Below, in pieces: positions 1 through 9,282 of a stretch of 64,000 nucleotides of DNA. A program made the translations under genes and the position numbers. Under the pieces are notes generated by a model. The model ran no database searches, was not told the origin of the DNA, and saw nothing but the letters and a program-made list of their open reading frames with translations. Source of the DNA: Halorubellus litoreus (GTDB taxonomy: Archaea > Halobacteriota > Halobacteria > Halobacteriales > Natrialbaceae); contig NZ_JAZAQL010000004.1 of assembly GCF_037081675.1 (NCBI RefSeq), positions 310,001 through 374,000 on the forward strand, in the 5' to 3' direction. Position 1 is the first letter of the stretch; every line of letters starts with the position of its first letter.

Positions 1-2854
1 CGCCGGCGTCGACGAACGTCTCGAGGGGGAGGTCCGCGGCCAGCACGCGGACGGCGCGCAGTGCCCGCCCGGTCACGAGCGGCGAGTCCGCGCCGATCGC
101 GTCGTGGAGGTGCTCGCTGAGGGTGGCCGTCGCGAGCGCGCGGTCTCGACGAACGGTCGCTGCGAGCGCCGCGGTCGCCTGTCCGCGGACGACCGCCGGT
201 TCGGCGTCGGCGGCGAGCGCGAGCAGCGCCCCGACTCGCCCTGGGTTCTCGGTCGGGTGGGTCGCGTCGTCCGGCGCGTGCGTCGGCGCGAACGCAGCCA
301 GCGTCTCGGTGAGCGAGCCCGGCGACGCGTCGGCGACGACCGCGCCGAGAACGTGACAGGTGGCGCGAGCGCGGAGCGACGGCCGTTCGCGAGCGACCCG
401 CTGGAGGGTCCCGAGTACGGCCGCCGAATCGACGGGTGCGGCGGTCGCCAGACCGCGAGCCAGCCGGTCGACGTCGGCGGGGGTCGCCTCGCTCGGCGAG
501 AAGTCGGCCAGCCAGTCGCTGTCCGGGGCATCCGGTGGTGGCGACGGGTCGTTGCTCCGAGCGGTCGCGGCGCGTCGGACTTCCGCGTCGGGGTGGGCGG
601 CGAGTTCGCGCAACGCGCCAGCGGCGCGCTCGTCGTCGGTCCACGAGAGCGGCGCGACGACCTCACGGAGGACGTCGCCGTCGGCGTCGTCGAGGCGGTC
701 GACGAGCGCGTCGACGGCAAGCGGTGCGAGGTACGGCCACTCGGCGAGCGCGTCGCAGAGGGCGCTGGCGGCGGGGTCTCTCGCGGCTGGGGCTTCGAGC
801 GCCGCGGCGAGCGCGCGGACGACCGGCGGGCCGGCCGCCGGATGACTCCCGACGAGCGGCACCACCACCCGGTCGACGAACGCACCCACGTCGACCGCGG
901 GAGCGCCGTCGCGAGTGCACTCGCGCTCGACGGTGGCGAGGACGCTCTCCAGGGCCGGCAGCGCCGTCTCGGGGTGGTCTCCCGCCAGGTGCGCGAGCGC
1001 GCGACCGACGAGGACTGGCGCCGAAAGCACCCGCTTGCCGAGCCACGCCGTCGCCTCGGCCGCATCGCTCCCGTCGGCGACGACCCCATACGCAGCCGCC
1101 AACCGAGCCCGCACGGCGAGGCCGGCGTCGTCGGCCTCGAAGCCGGCTCGGAGCCGGTCCGCGTAGGGTGCGACCGACGCGGGCGACGTCCGAGCCACCG
1201 CGAGCACCGCGCGCGCCGCCTCGCGCCCGCTCTCGTCGTCGGGACCCGTCGCCACGAGGTCACCCACCGCGGCGTCGAGCGGATCTTCCCCCGACGCCGC
1301 GAGCGCGTCGGGCGCCGACGTCGCGAGTTCGCAGAGGAACTCGCTCGCCGCCGCCTCCTGCAGTTCGCCACGGTCCACGCGCCGCCGTAGTCGATCGACG
1401 ACCGCAGGGAGCGCCGGCGGCGTCGCGTCCGCGACCGCCAGCAGCGCGTCCGCCACCTGCGTCGCATCGTCCGGGTACTGCGAGAGGTGCGCGACGAGCG
1501 CGTCGACGACCGTCGGCGCCTCCCCCTGCCAGAGCGCGCCCGCAGTCCCCAGCAGCGAGAGCGCCTTCCGCCGAACGCCCGCGGTCCCGTCGTGGCGCGC
1601 CCACCGGAGGTACCGCACGACCGCCGGCCGCGACCCCGGTGCACTCGCGCCGAGGTCCAGGAGCGTCCCGGCCGCCACGCGACGCACCTCCTCGGCGTCG
1701 TGACCGAGGAACACCGCGACCACGTCCAGGTCGAGCGCGTCCACCGTCACCGCACCGTGGGCGGAGAGCGTCGAGAGTAGCGCCTCCGTGAGAGCGCTGC
1801 CGGCGTCGTCGTCGCCGAGACGCGCCGCCACGCGACGGACCGTGCCGGGCGCCCGCTCGTCCGGCCGCCACCCCACCACGGTCCAGATCGCCGAGAGCGC
1901 GCTCCGAATGACCGCGGGGTCGTCGGTGAGGCGCGCGACGAGTTCTCGCACCGCGGTAGGCGCGGCCGCCGGACGCTTGGCGGCGACTGCGCTGAGCGCG
2001 CGGACCGCCGCCTGGCGTTCCTCCCGAGACGACCCCGTCGTGCCGTCGACGAGCGCGGAGACCGCCGCCGGCGCGTCGAGCCACTCGAGCTCGGCCGCCT
2101 GACCGTCCGCACCCGCTATACGGGAGAGCCCGTTCGCGGCGGCGACTCGCGTCGCATCGTCGACGTGCTCGAGCAACCGCTCGTAGGCGACCGACTCTGG
2201 AACCTCCCCGTCCAGCGCCACCACCGCCCCAGTCATCGACTCGACCGCGTCCGGCACCGGGTCGGCGTCCGCGCGCTCGACCGTCCACGCGGCGTTCGCC
2301 AGGTGCCGCCTGAGCACCGGCGGTTCGGCGACCCCGAGTCGCGCGAGCGTCCACAGCGAACGATCGGACCCTCCCCCGGCCGCGACGAGCGACTCGACCG
2401 CCGGCTTGAGGACCGCCGGGTCGCGGCCCGCGAGCGCACAGGCCACGTCCCGCGCGGCGGCGTCCTCCCGGTGGCTGGCGGCCGCGACCACCTCGCCGAC
2501 GTGCTTCCGGACACCCGGTGGGTCTTCACGGGCCAGCGTCGCGAACAACTGGCCCTCCCGGCCATCGACGTCGTCCGCCGCGAGCGCATCACTCGGGAGC
2601 GAGTAGTCCGCGAGGAGCGACATCGGCGCCGGGTCCTCGAGCGCCAGCACCAGCTCCAGCCCCGCCTCGCGAACGGCTGGACTCGACGCAGTCACGGCTT
2701 CCACGGCATCGGCGCGCGCAGCAGCCGCGTCCACGTCGCCCCGGAGGACCCCGAACCGCTCACGCCGGAGCACCCTGACGTCGAGCGGCCCCGCACGCTC
2801 GACGTCCCGCTCATCGGAGCCACTCGAACGCGACCGGACAGACGCGCTGGACAA
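1..2854 (-). CDS. Large HEAT-repeat-like protein, C-terminus beyond the window
   Basis: Reading the minus strand gives one uninterrupted Ala/Asp/Glu/Val-rich frame of about 950 codons that runs off the left edge, so the C-terminus is missing. The composition (many GAC/GAG codons, GC-rich third positions) is that of real haloarchaeal protein, whereas the overlapping long frames are Arg/Pro-rich shadows. The protein is a series of amphipathic helix pairs (for example VAPLSWTDDERAAGALRELA, PDAEVRRAATARS), typical of HEAT/armadillo scaffolds. No catalytic motif was seen. The frame opens after a TGA near 2893; possible starts are TTG at 2854 or GTG at 2773, and no good ATG exists, so the start is uncertain. 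A second giant helical-repeat protein lies at 21236-24466. Function unknown; a protein-binding scaffold is the inference. Confidence 0.8.
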   Translation of the reverse strand, partial: MSSASVRSRSSGSDERDVERAGPLDVRVLRRERFGVLRGDVDAAAARADAVEAVTASSPAVREAGLELVLALEDPAPMSLLADYSLPSDALAADDVDGREGQLFATLAREDPPGVRKHVGEVVAAASHREDAAARDVACALAGRDPAVLKPAVESLVAAGGGSDRSLWTLARLGVAEPPVLRRHLANAAWTVERADADPVPDAVESMTGAVVALDGEVPESVAYERLLEHVDDATRVAAANGLSRIAGADGQAAELEWLDAPAAVSALVDGTTGSSREERQAAVRALSAVAAKRPAAAPTAVRELVARLTDDPAVIRSALSAIWTVVGWRPDERAPGTVRRVAARLGDDDAGSALTEALLSTLSAHGAVTVDALDLDVVAVFLGHDAEEVRRVAAGTLLDLGASAPGSRPAVVRYLRWARHDGTAGVRRKALSLLGTAGALWQGEAPTVVDALVAHLSQYPDDATQVADALLAVADATPPALPAVVDRLRRRVDRGELQEAAASEFLCELATSAPDALAASGEDPLDAAVGDLVATGPDDESGREAARAVLAVARTSPASVAPYADRLRAGFEADDAGLAVRARLAAAYGVVADGSDAAEATAWLGKRVLSAPVLVGRALAHLAGDHPETALPALESVLATVERECTRDGAPAVDVGAFVDRVVVPLVGSHPAAGPPVVRALAAALEAPAARDPAASALCDALAEWPYLAPLAVDALVDRLDDADGDVLREVVAPLSWTDDERAAGALRELAAHPDAEVRRAATARSNDPSPPPDAPDSDWLADFSPSEATPADVDRLARGLATAAPVDSAAVLGTLQRVARERPSLRARATCHVLGAVVADASPGSLTETLAAFAPTHAPDDATHPTENPGRVGALLALAADAEPAVVRGQATAALAATVRRDRALATATLSEHLHDAIGADSPLVTGRALRAVRVLAADLPLETFVDAG

Positions 2855-3054
2855 CTGCTCGGTGATAGACGACGCTAACCAACGCCCCAGTAATCAACGG
2901 TAGGGCCAACCCACGAATCTCGTACCCCGGACGAAGCCGCTCGGACGAAGTTCAACTGGACCCCGGCCAGCACCGGGACGACATCGTTCCGATTCGTCCA
3001 GCCCCTCACAAGAACCAGAAGACGCTTGACATTAGAAATATTCGTTCGGCTCGT

Positions 3055-3240
3055 ATGCCCTCCTACGAATACCGGACGATCGAGGTCGACAGTAGCATGA
3101 TGGTCGCGGGACTCGGTGGCGACGTCCACCCCCCGGTCGAACAGTTGAACGAACTGGGCGCGGACGGCTGGGACGTCGCCGCGCCCATCACCGACAAGAC
3201 CGGCGAAACCGTGAGCCTCCTCCTGCAACGAGAAACCTGA
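3055..3240 (+). CDS. DUF4177 small protein
   Basis: This is a 61-residue protein. The pattern MPSYEYRTIEV ... LNELGADGWDVAAPI ... LLLQRE matches the DUF4177 family: an opening beta strand, a helix ending in LGADGWE-like, and a closing strand of the 'vFKR' type. Members are usually about 55-65 residues, so this one is full length. An AT-rich box (about 3030-3040) lies 15-25 bases before the ATG, which fits a leaderless transcript. It stands alone between the giant repeat protein (leftward) and the kinase operon (leftward), so context gives no clue to function. The function of the family is not established. Confidence 0.85.
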   Translation: MPSYEYRTIEVDSSMMVAGLGGDVHPPVEQLNELGADGWDVAAPITDKTGETVSLLLQRET

Positions 3241-3282
3241 TACCACCACGCCGATTCCACGACCGCTCCGGGACTGTGGCGG

Positions 3283-5226
3283 TCACGGGTCTGGGACGTC
3301 GGTGACGTCGAAGCGCGCCCCGCCGGTGGCGCTCTCGGTCACTTCGATTTGCCAGTCGTGTGCCTCGACGATCTCGCGGACGATGTTGAGCCCGAACCCG
3401 GTGCCATCGGACGCGGTCGAATACCCCGGCTGGAACACCTTCCTCGAGGCCGCGGCGGGAATCCCCTGCCCGTCGTCGGCCACGTAGAACCCGTCCTCCA
3501 GCGACCCGACCGAGATCGTGAGCGACGAACCCGCTTCCTCCGTATCCCCTCGCGGTGCGTTTCGCGCGTCGGCGGTGCCGTGGTCGACGCTGTTCCGGAT
3601 GAGGTTCTCGAACACCTGTCTCAGGCGACTAGGGGCCGCCCGGACGGCTCGGTCGGTGTCGACGACGAGCGACGCGTCGCCGGTCTCGACGGTCCGCCAG
3701 CTCTCCTCGACGATGGCCGGGAGCGACACGACCTCGGCGTTCGTGACCGTCTGCCCGTCGCGCGCGAAGGTCAGGAGGTCGTCGACGAGGTCGAGACTAC
3801 GGTCGAGTGCGTTGCGGACCTCCTCGAGGTTCTCGCTGTCGGTCGACGCCATCTCCTCTTCGAGGTAGCCGCGCGCGACGTTCAGGGGGTTCCGGAGGTC
3901 GTGGGAAGCGGCGTTCTTGAAGCGCTCCAGGCGCTCGTTCTGCGCTTCGAGGGTCTGCGTGCGGTCCCGGAGCTCCCGCTTGGTGGCGAGGCGGTCGAGT
4001 TGCGTGGCGGCGTGCGACATCAGGAGCTCGGTCAGCTCGAGGTCGGTCTCGTCGAAGGCACCCGTGGACCGGCTCACGGACTGGAAGACGCCGTGGTCGC
4101 CGATGGGAACCGTCAGCGCGGATTCGAACTCGCTGACGACTGGCGTCACCGAGTGCTGGCTGAGGTCGTCGACGATCGAGGCGTCATTGGTTCGATAGAC
4201 GCGGGCGGCGATGTTGTCGTCGGCGTCTATCGGCGTTTCCTCGTAGTAGTGCTGGGCGTCGAGGTCCGTCGACACCGCCTTCGGGATGAGGACGTCGCCG
4301 ACGGCCTGGTCCGCGATGGCGATGTCGAACTCGAGTATCTCCTCGGCGGCCTCGACGATGCGGTCGTAGACGGCGTCGCGAGCCTCGAGGGACCCGATGT
4401 CGGTCGCCACCTCGTGGAGCCGGTGGACCTGGGACCGGTGCCGTTCGACCTGCCGTTTCCGCGTCTTTCGTTCGGTGATGTCTCGACCGAGCGCGACGAT
4501 GCCGGTGACGGCGCCGTGCGTGCTCGTGACCGGCGAGAGGCTGGCGTCCACCACGGCGCTGTCCCCCTCGGGCGCCACGTGTTCGGCTTCGAATCGCTGG
4601 AACTCGCCGGCTGCGGCCCTGCGGACGCGGTCGCGGAGTTCCGATTGCAGGGACTCGGCGTGGGTCCACCACGGCGTCTCCCAGAAGGGCTTCCCGGCGA
4701 CGGTGTCGAGGGTGGCGTCGATGAAATCGAGGGCGGTCTCGTTCGCGGTCCGGAGGGTTCCGTCGGGGTTGAGGACGGCGGCAAAAGAGGCGGGGTGGTC
4801 GAAGACGGTCTGGAACTGTCGTTCCAGTTCCGATCTGGGCATCGGATCGGTGTGTCGGGGTCGGGTCCGTAGCAGGACCAGCGTCTGGACGTCGGTGGGC
4901 GAGAGTTCGATGGCGTCGACGTGAACGGGATAGGTGGCGCCGTCGCCGCGGTGGTGGACGCCGGTGTGGGTCTGCCAGTCCGTCGACTCGAGGTCGGCCG
5001 TGAAGGCGTCCCAGTCCTCGAGGTACGGGACGTCGGACTGGACGGCGTCGAGGCTGGTGCCGATGAGGTCGGCGTCGGTTCGGTCGAGGCGCTGGCACGC
5101 GGTGTCGTTGACCGCTCGAACCGTCGGCGCGCTCGTCTCGCAGACCAGGAGACTGGCCGTTCCGGCATCGGCCAGTTGCAGCGCGGACGCGACCGCAGGC
5201 GCCAGGTCGGTGTCGGTGTGTATCAT
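3283..5226 (-). CDS. PAS-PAS-GAF sensor histidine kinase
   Basis: A 647-residue soluble kinase with no membrane segment. Two PAS domains lie at about residues 15-122 and 132-255, the second ending in a typical GRDITERK linker, followed by a GAF-like domain at about 270-412 and a short coiled coil. The HisKA domain follows, with the predicted phosphoacceptor His442 in SHDLRNPLN. The HATPase_c domain has an N box (FENLIRNSVDHG), G1 (DDGQGIP) and G2 (GTGFGL). It is last in a leftward operon; its ATG overlaps the stop of the upstream kinase by 4 bases (ATGA), implying coupled translation. No transmembrane or periplasmic domain is present, so it should sense a cytoplasmic signal. The ligand cannot be deduced. 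Confidence 0.93.
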   Translation of the reverse strand: MIHTDTDLAPAVASALQLADAGTASLLVCETSAPTVRAVNDTACQRLDRTDADLIGTSLDAVQSDVPYLEDWDAFTADLESTDWQTHTGVHHRGDGATYPVHVDAIELSPTDVQTLVLLRTRPRHTDPMPRSELERQFQTVFDHPASFAAVLNPDGTLRTANETALDFIDATLDTVAGKPFWETPWWTHAESLQSELRDRVRRAAAGEFQRFEAEHVAPEGDSAVVDASLSPVTSTHGAVTGIVALGRDITERKTRKRQVERHRSQVHRLHEVATDIGSLEARDAVYDRIVEAAEEILEFDIAIADQAVGDVLIPKAVSTDLDAQHYYEETPIDADDNIAARVYRTNDASIVDDLSQHSVTPVVSEFESALTVPIGDHGVFQSVSRSTGAFDETDLELTELLMSHAATQLDRLATKRELRDRTQTLEAQNERLERFKNAASHDLRNPLNVARGYLEEEMASTDSENLEEVRNALDRSLDLVDDLLTFARDGQTVTNAEVVSLPAIVEESWRTVETGDASLVVDTDRAVRAAPSRLRQVFENLIRNSVDHGTADARNAPRGDTEEAGSSLTISVGSLEDGFYVADDGQGIPAAASRKVFQPGYSTASDGTGFGLNIVREIVEAHDWQIEVTESATGGARFDVTDVPDP

Positions 5227-6713
5227 ACTGCCGGGAATCGTACTGTCACGGCGTCCGCTTCGTCGCCCGCTATCTCGATGGTGCCGCCCGCCGCGCTCGC
5301 GACCCAGTTCGCCAACCAGAGCCCGATACCGTCGGCGTGGAGCAGTGGCGTCTCCTCGCCCGCGGCGAGCACCTCGCGGTCCGGGTCGAGGGGCTCCGTG
5401 CTGTAGTCCGTGATCGTCGCTTCGATCACCTCGGCGTACTCGCTACAGCGATCGATGGACACCGTCGGCCGGCGGGGCGTCCCGTCACAGCGCTCGAGCG
5501 CGTTCCGCACGAGCTCCCTGAACACGACGACCGCGTTGCTCGGTACCAACGGCAGCGGGCCGCTCGGGACGTCGATATCCAGTTCCGTCGCCGGCGCGTG
5601 CGCGTCGAGCTCGGAGAGAGCGGTCTCGAGCGCGGTCGTGATACACACGCCACCGGAATCGTCGTCGAGCCCCTGGAGGACGACCTCCGTGTCGTGGACC
5701 CTCTCACTGAGCTCCGTCAGGTCCGCAGCGGCCGAGGCGACGGCGTCGAGATACGACTGCTCCTCGTTCCCCGAGACGTGCTGCTCGAGCAGTTCGCAGT
5801 ACCCCTGGATGACGCCCATCCCGTTCCGGAGGTTGTGCCGGAGGATGCGATTCAACACGGTGAGCCGTTGCTCGCGGATCTTCCGGTCGGTCACGTCGGT
5901 CTGGAACCCGACGAAGCGAGTGACCTCGCCGTCGTCGTCCCGAACCGGCGCGACGTCGACCCGATTCCAGAACAACCGGCCGGACTTCTCGTAGTTCTGG
6001 AGTTCGACCGACACCGGCCGTTCCGCATCGATCGCCGCTCGCAGCTCCGCGACTGGCTCCGGACTCGTGTTCTCGCCCTGGAGTAACCGACAGTCCCGCC
6101 CCACCACGTCCGCCTCCGCGTACCCCGTGAGCTCCTCGAACCGGTCGTTCACGTACACGATGTCGTTCGAGTCCGAGCCGGCCTCGCAGATCGTGATGCC
6201 GACCGGTGCCGCGTCGATGGCGCGTTCCTTGATCCGGAGTTCCGACAGGGTCTCGCGGAGCTGTGCCTCGCGTTCGCGGAGTTCGAGCGACTGCGTGCGC
6301 TGTCGGAGCAGCGACGCCAGGCGCGCGTCGAGTTCCGCCTGTCGGATCGGCGCCTCCACGACGTCGTCGACGAACTCCCACACCTCGCTCCGCGAGAGCA
6401 ACCCCGACTCCCGGCTCGCGACCAGCAACAACGGGAGGAACGCGAGGTCCGCGTCCGACTTGCAGTCCTGGAGTGCGTCCCGATGCGCCCGGAAGTGCGT
6501 CGCGTCGACGATGCAGAGATCGAACTCGCTCTCGAGTCCAGCAGGCGTCTCGGCGGTCGCCACGTCGTAGTCCTCGTCGGCAAGCCACTCCCCGAGCAGG
6601 CGCCGGTTCTCACCGGGGTCCATGAACAACAGCACCGTGCGCGGCCCGCGTACCGATGGCTCTTGCGCGACGTAGGAACTCGTGGTAGATGCATCGTTGG
6701 GAGGGTCATCCAT
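5223..6713 (-). CDS. Receiver-LOV/PAS-histidine kinase, possible blue-light sensor
   Basis: A 496-residue protein in three parts. Residues 25-135 form a response-regulator receiver with Asp70 (LCIVDA) as likely phosphoacceptor; the usual Lys near the end of the domain is missing (VEAPI). Residues about 165-276 form a PAS domain of the LOV type: GRDCRLLQG contains Cys208, the position that forms the flavin adduct in LOV sensors, and the flavin-contact positions Asn240, Asn250 and Gln271 are present in NYEKSGRLFWN and FVGFQTDVT. The canonical Asn of GRNCRFLQ is Asp here. A kinase core follows, with His293 in RHNLRNGMG and a divergent ATPase domain ending in GIGLWLANW. It overlaps the KaiC-like gene upstream (8 bases) and the kinase downstream (4 bases). 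Kinase identity is firm; LOV function is inferred from motif residues. Confidence 0.9.
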   Translation of the reverse strand: MDDPPNDASTTSSYVAQEPSVRGPRTVLLFMDPGENRRLLGEWLADEDYDVATAETPAGLESEFDLCIVDATHFRAHRDALQDCKSDADLAFLPLLLVASRESGLLSRSEVWEFVDDVVEAPIRQAELDARLASLLRQRTQSLELREREAQLRETLSELRIKERAIDAAPVGITICEAGSDSNDIVYVNDRFEELTGYAEADVVGRDCRLLQGENTSPEPVAELRAAIDAERPVSVELQNYEKSGRLFWNRVDVAPVRDDDGEVTRFVGFQTDVTDRKIREQRLTVLNRILRHNLRNGMGVIQGYCELLEQHVSGNEEQSYLDAVASAAADLTELSERVHDTEVVLQGLDDDSGGVCITTALETALSELDAHAPATELDIDVPSGPLPLVPSNAVVVFRELVRNALERCDGTPRRPTVSIDRCSEYAEVIEATITDYSTEPLDPDREVLAAGEETPLLHADGIGLWLANWVASAAGGTIEIAGDEADAVTVRFPAV

Positions 6714-8211
6714 CGCTATCAGGCTCCTCTCCGTCCGGTGGTCTCACGGTTTCGTCGCCGGGGTCGACGAGGTCGGGGGTGCCCTTGAGGACGCCCCGTA
6801 ACTCCCGCAGTGGCTCACCGACCTCGATACCACGGTCCGTGATCTCGAACTCGCGGAGCGTCCGTTCGAAGTCGCTCGTCCGTTTCTTCAGTATCCCGAG
6901 GGCCTTCCGGAGTTCGCCCTGCATCTCGAGGTACCGGAGGAAGACGAGGTTGTCGGCGAGGTAACTCACGTCCTCCGCGGTGGGTTTGAAGTCGCCAGTC
7001 ACCGATTCGGTGGCGTCGACCAGGATGACGGTCACGCCCATGTTCTTCAGGTACCGGCACAGCGAGTGTAGCTCTCTCCTGAGGTCGTCCTTCTGGCCGC
7101 GGAGCGAGAGCCGGTACCCGTCGATGCCGTCGATCATCACGATCTCGGCGTCGTTCGCTTCCACCTCCTCGCGGACTCGCGCCGCGAACTCGCTCGAGGA
7201 GATGCGGAGCGGCTCCATCTCCGCTATCTCGAGCGTGCCGCGGTCCCGCATCTCGGTCACGGGGATGTCGGTCTGCTCCGACCGCTCGAGGAACGTCTGC
7301 GTGTTCTCTTCGAACATGTAGATGACCGACCGTTCCCCGCGCTCGGCGGCTTCCTTCATGAACTGCGTGCCGAGCGTGGTCTTCCCGACGCCGGTGGGGC
7401 CACTGAGGATGGTGACGGTGCCGCGCTCGATGCCGCCGTGGAGTTGGTCGTCGACCTCGGGAATCCCCGAGGAGATGGTTTCGGTGTCGAATGCGGCCGA
7501 GTGCGTCCCGGGGACGAGTTCCGGGAAGAGGGCGAGCCCGTCGGGCGTGATCCGGAACGTGTGCGGGCCTCGCGCGGAGTCGGACCCGCGGAACTTCTTG
7601 ACCTCGAGTTCTCTGCCGTGCGCGCCCTGGGAGAGGGCGATGGTGCCGTCGCTGAGGTACTGGAGGTCAGCGTCGGACCGGGCGGCGGTCGCCTGCGTGG
7701 TGAACAGGACGGTGGCGCCGGTGTCCCTGAGCAACTGGACGAAGCTCCCGATGAGCTCGCGGAACTGGTGGTCGTCCGGGGCGAGGTGCCGGAAGCGACT
7801 GAGCGGGTCGACGAACACGCGGTCGGGGTCGTGCTCCTCGATCGCGTCCGTGACGGCGGCCGCTATCTCCGGGCCTTCGGTCTCCGCGGCGCTGAAGATG
7901 TCGTATCGCTGGCCGTCGCCGAAGGCGTCGCTGCTCGGCGTGAGGTCGAGGAACTCGATGCCATCGAGGTCGAACCCGAGACTGGCGGCGTTCTGTCGGA
8001 TGTCTTCCGTGGACTCTTCGAGGTTCACACAGAGAGCCGTCTCGCCGGCGTCGCGGCCCGCGGTGAGGTAGTGCAGGCCGAGAATCGTCTTGCCGGTGCC
8101 CGGGTCGCCGGTCAACATGTACGCGCGGGTCGGGATGAGTCCGCCGTCGAGTACCTCGTCGAGACTGTCGATACCTGTCGTGATACGAGTTGGTGCAGTC
8201 GGTGATGTCAT
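6706..8211 (-). CDS. KaiC-like double-domain RecA-family ATPase
   Basis: A 501-residue protein with two tandem KaiC/RadA-type ATPase domains. Domain 1 has Walker A GDPGTGKT at residues 35-42 and a Walker B-like strand RVFVDPLS; domain 2 has Walker A GPTGVGKT at 271-278 and Walker B IVMIDGIDG. The start ITTGIDSLDEVLDGG is the usual KaiC-family opening. Haloarchaea have several such proteins; some act in signalling with histidine kinases, others are of unknown role, and clock function should not be assumed. It is the third gene of a leftward operon, 22 bases after the HalX gene and overlapping the LOV-kinase gene by 8 bases, so it probably works with these regulators. Confidence 0.93.
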   Translation of the reverse strand: MTSPTAPTRITTGIDSLDEVLDGGLIPTRAYMLTGDPGTGKTILGLHYLTAGRDAGETALCVNLEESTEDIRQNAASLGFDLDGIEFLDLTPSSDAFGDGQRYDIFSAAETEGPEIAAAVTDAIEEHDPDRVFVDPLSRFRHLAPDDHQFRELIGSFVQLLRDTGATVLFTTQATAARSDADLQYLSDGTIALSQGAHGRELEVKKFRGSDSARGPHTFRITPDGLALFPELVPGTHSAAFDTETISSGIPEVDDQLHGGIERGTVTILSGPTGVGKTTLGTQFMKEAAERGERSVIYMFEENTQTFLERSEQTDIPVTEMRDRGTLEIAEMEPLRISSSEFAARVREEVEANDAEIVMIDGIDGYRLSLRGQKDDLRRELHSLCRYLKNMGVTVILVDATESVTGDFKPTAEDVSYLADNLVFLRYLEMQGELRKALGILKKRTSDFERTLREFEITDRGIEVGEPLRELRGVLKGTPDLVDPGDETVRPPDGEEPDSDG

Positions 8212-8233
8212 GGGTTGGTGTGTGCGTGGGTGG

Positions 8234-8845
8234 TTAGGGGTCCACTGCGTCCGCGGGGTTGTGAGCTATCGTTGCGGCGGTGCCGGGGGCGAACAGGCGG
8301 TCGATGTCGGTCGCGGTGAGTGCGTGTGCGCCGTCGGTGACGGCCGGGGCGAGTTCGCGGAGGTCGGCTGCGAGTGCAGCGGCGGGCTCCGAGGAACCGG
8401 TGGGGGTCGAGTGCTCGTGGTCGATGACGAGTGCGAGTCTGTTGACTGTCGAGGCGAACCGATGGACGACGTCCGCGTAGGTGTCGCGCGCCAGGACGCG
8501 GTCGACGGTGTCGAGGAGCACCGGTCGCCTGACCGGCTTCTCCACGTAGTCGTCGAACGGCAGGTCGACGACGTCGGGGTCGCAGAGTCGATTGATGCAG
8601 AGGATGAGTCGTGGCGGTGACTGCGTGTGCCGCGTCGTGGGGGCCGTCGCCGTGTCGGTGACGGCTTCGAGAATCGACCTGTCGCAGATGGCGACGGCCG
8701 CACCCGTGTCCGTGATATCGGCGATGTGACTCGTGGACGCCGGCCGGGTGACGGCGTGACCCGCGTCTTCGAGCCAGTGCTCGTGGAGGGTTGCGAGCGC
8801 GGCGACGGTCTCGACGAGGAGGACCTCGTCGGTCGTGTCCGTCAT
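8234..8845 (-). CDS. HalX-type response regulator
   Basis: 203 residues. The N-terminal half looks like a divergent receiver: a phosphoacceptor Asp may sit in VAICDRS, and the conserved Lys-Pro turn is present as DDYVEKPVRR. It is followed by a helical region (VLLDTVDRVLARDTYADVVHR) matching the HalX domain that follows receivers in many haloarchaeal regulators. No DNA-binding domain is visible. It is translationally coupled to the HalOD1 gene upstream (4-base overlap) and lies 22 bases before the KaiC-like gene. It may be a phosphoacceptor partner for the two kinases in this operon. The receiver is divergent (the acidic pocket near the N-terminus is weak), so phosphorylation is not certain. 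Confidence 0.75.
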   Translation of the reverse strand: MTDTTDEVLLVETVAALATLHEHWLEDAGHAVTRPASTSHIADITDTGAAVAICDRSILEAVTDTATAPTTRHTQSPPRLILCINRLCDPDVVDLPFDDYVEKPVRRPVLLDTVDRVLARDTYADVVHRFASTVNRLALVIDHEHSTPTGSSEPAAALAADLRELAPAVTDGAHALTATDIDRLFAPGTAATIAHNPADAVDP

Positions 8846-9189
8846 CTGGACGACCGGTACGGGTGCGGTGCGTCGGCGTACACTGCGGTGACGGTGCCGG
8901 CGGCCGTGATGGTGACCGTGTAGCTGTCGTACTCGAAGGTGAGGACCGTGTCCGTGGTGACGGCCTCGTCGCGGACGGGTTCGAACAGTCCTTCGAGTGC
9001 GTCCACGTCGACGGCGGACTGGAGGGGTGCGTCGCTCGTGGCGTCGAAGGCCGGGTCCAGGTCGCTGATGGTCGCGAGGATGGCCTCCAGGACGGTCGGC
9101 GAGTCGCGCCAGTCGTATCGTGCCAGTTCGACGGACCGTGTGTCGGTGGGTCGGTCGTCGCCGCCAGTATCGTCGTGGTCATGTGTCAT
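8842..9189 (-). CDS. HalOD1 output-domain protein
   Basis: 115 residues. The segment from about residue 25 follows the HalOD1 pattern: ARYDWRDSPTVLEAILATIS, then DVDALEGLFEPV, then a beta hairpin LTFEYDSYTVTITAAGTVTAVY. This domain is a small haloarchaeal module usually found alone or after receivers and considered a signalling output; its biochemical role is unknown. It is the first gene of the leftward operon with the HalX regulator, KaiC-like ATPase and two kinases. A second HalOD1 protein of the window lies at 29181-29516. The N-terminal 20 residues are acidic and low in complexity. Confidence 0.82.
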   Translation of the reverse strand: MTHDHDDTGGDDRPTDTRSVELARYDWRDSPTVLEAILATISDLDPAFDATSDAPLQSAVDVDALEGLFEPVRDEAVTTDTVLTFEYDSYTVTITAAGTVTAVYADAPHPYRSSR

Positions 9190-9282
9190 GGTGTGGGGTC
9201 GCCGAGTGAGATCGGGATGGTCGACTCAACGAGTGTACTCAGACCTTGCGTTCGGACCCTCATCTGGCGTGTCGCTATCAAC

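Noticed and set aside
73..2354. Several long frames of 360-520 codons on both strands over the first 2.4 kb
   Set aside because: They are Arg/Ser/Pro-rich, unlike haloarchaeal proteins, and overlap a continuous acidic frame on the minus strand that runs off the window.
6706..8211. A circadian clock role for the KaiC-like protein
   Set aside because: No KaiA or KaiB gene is in the window, and many archaeal KaiC-like proteins are unrelated to clocks.
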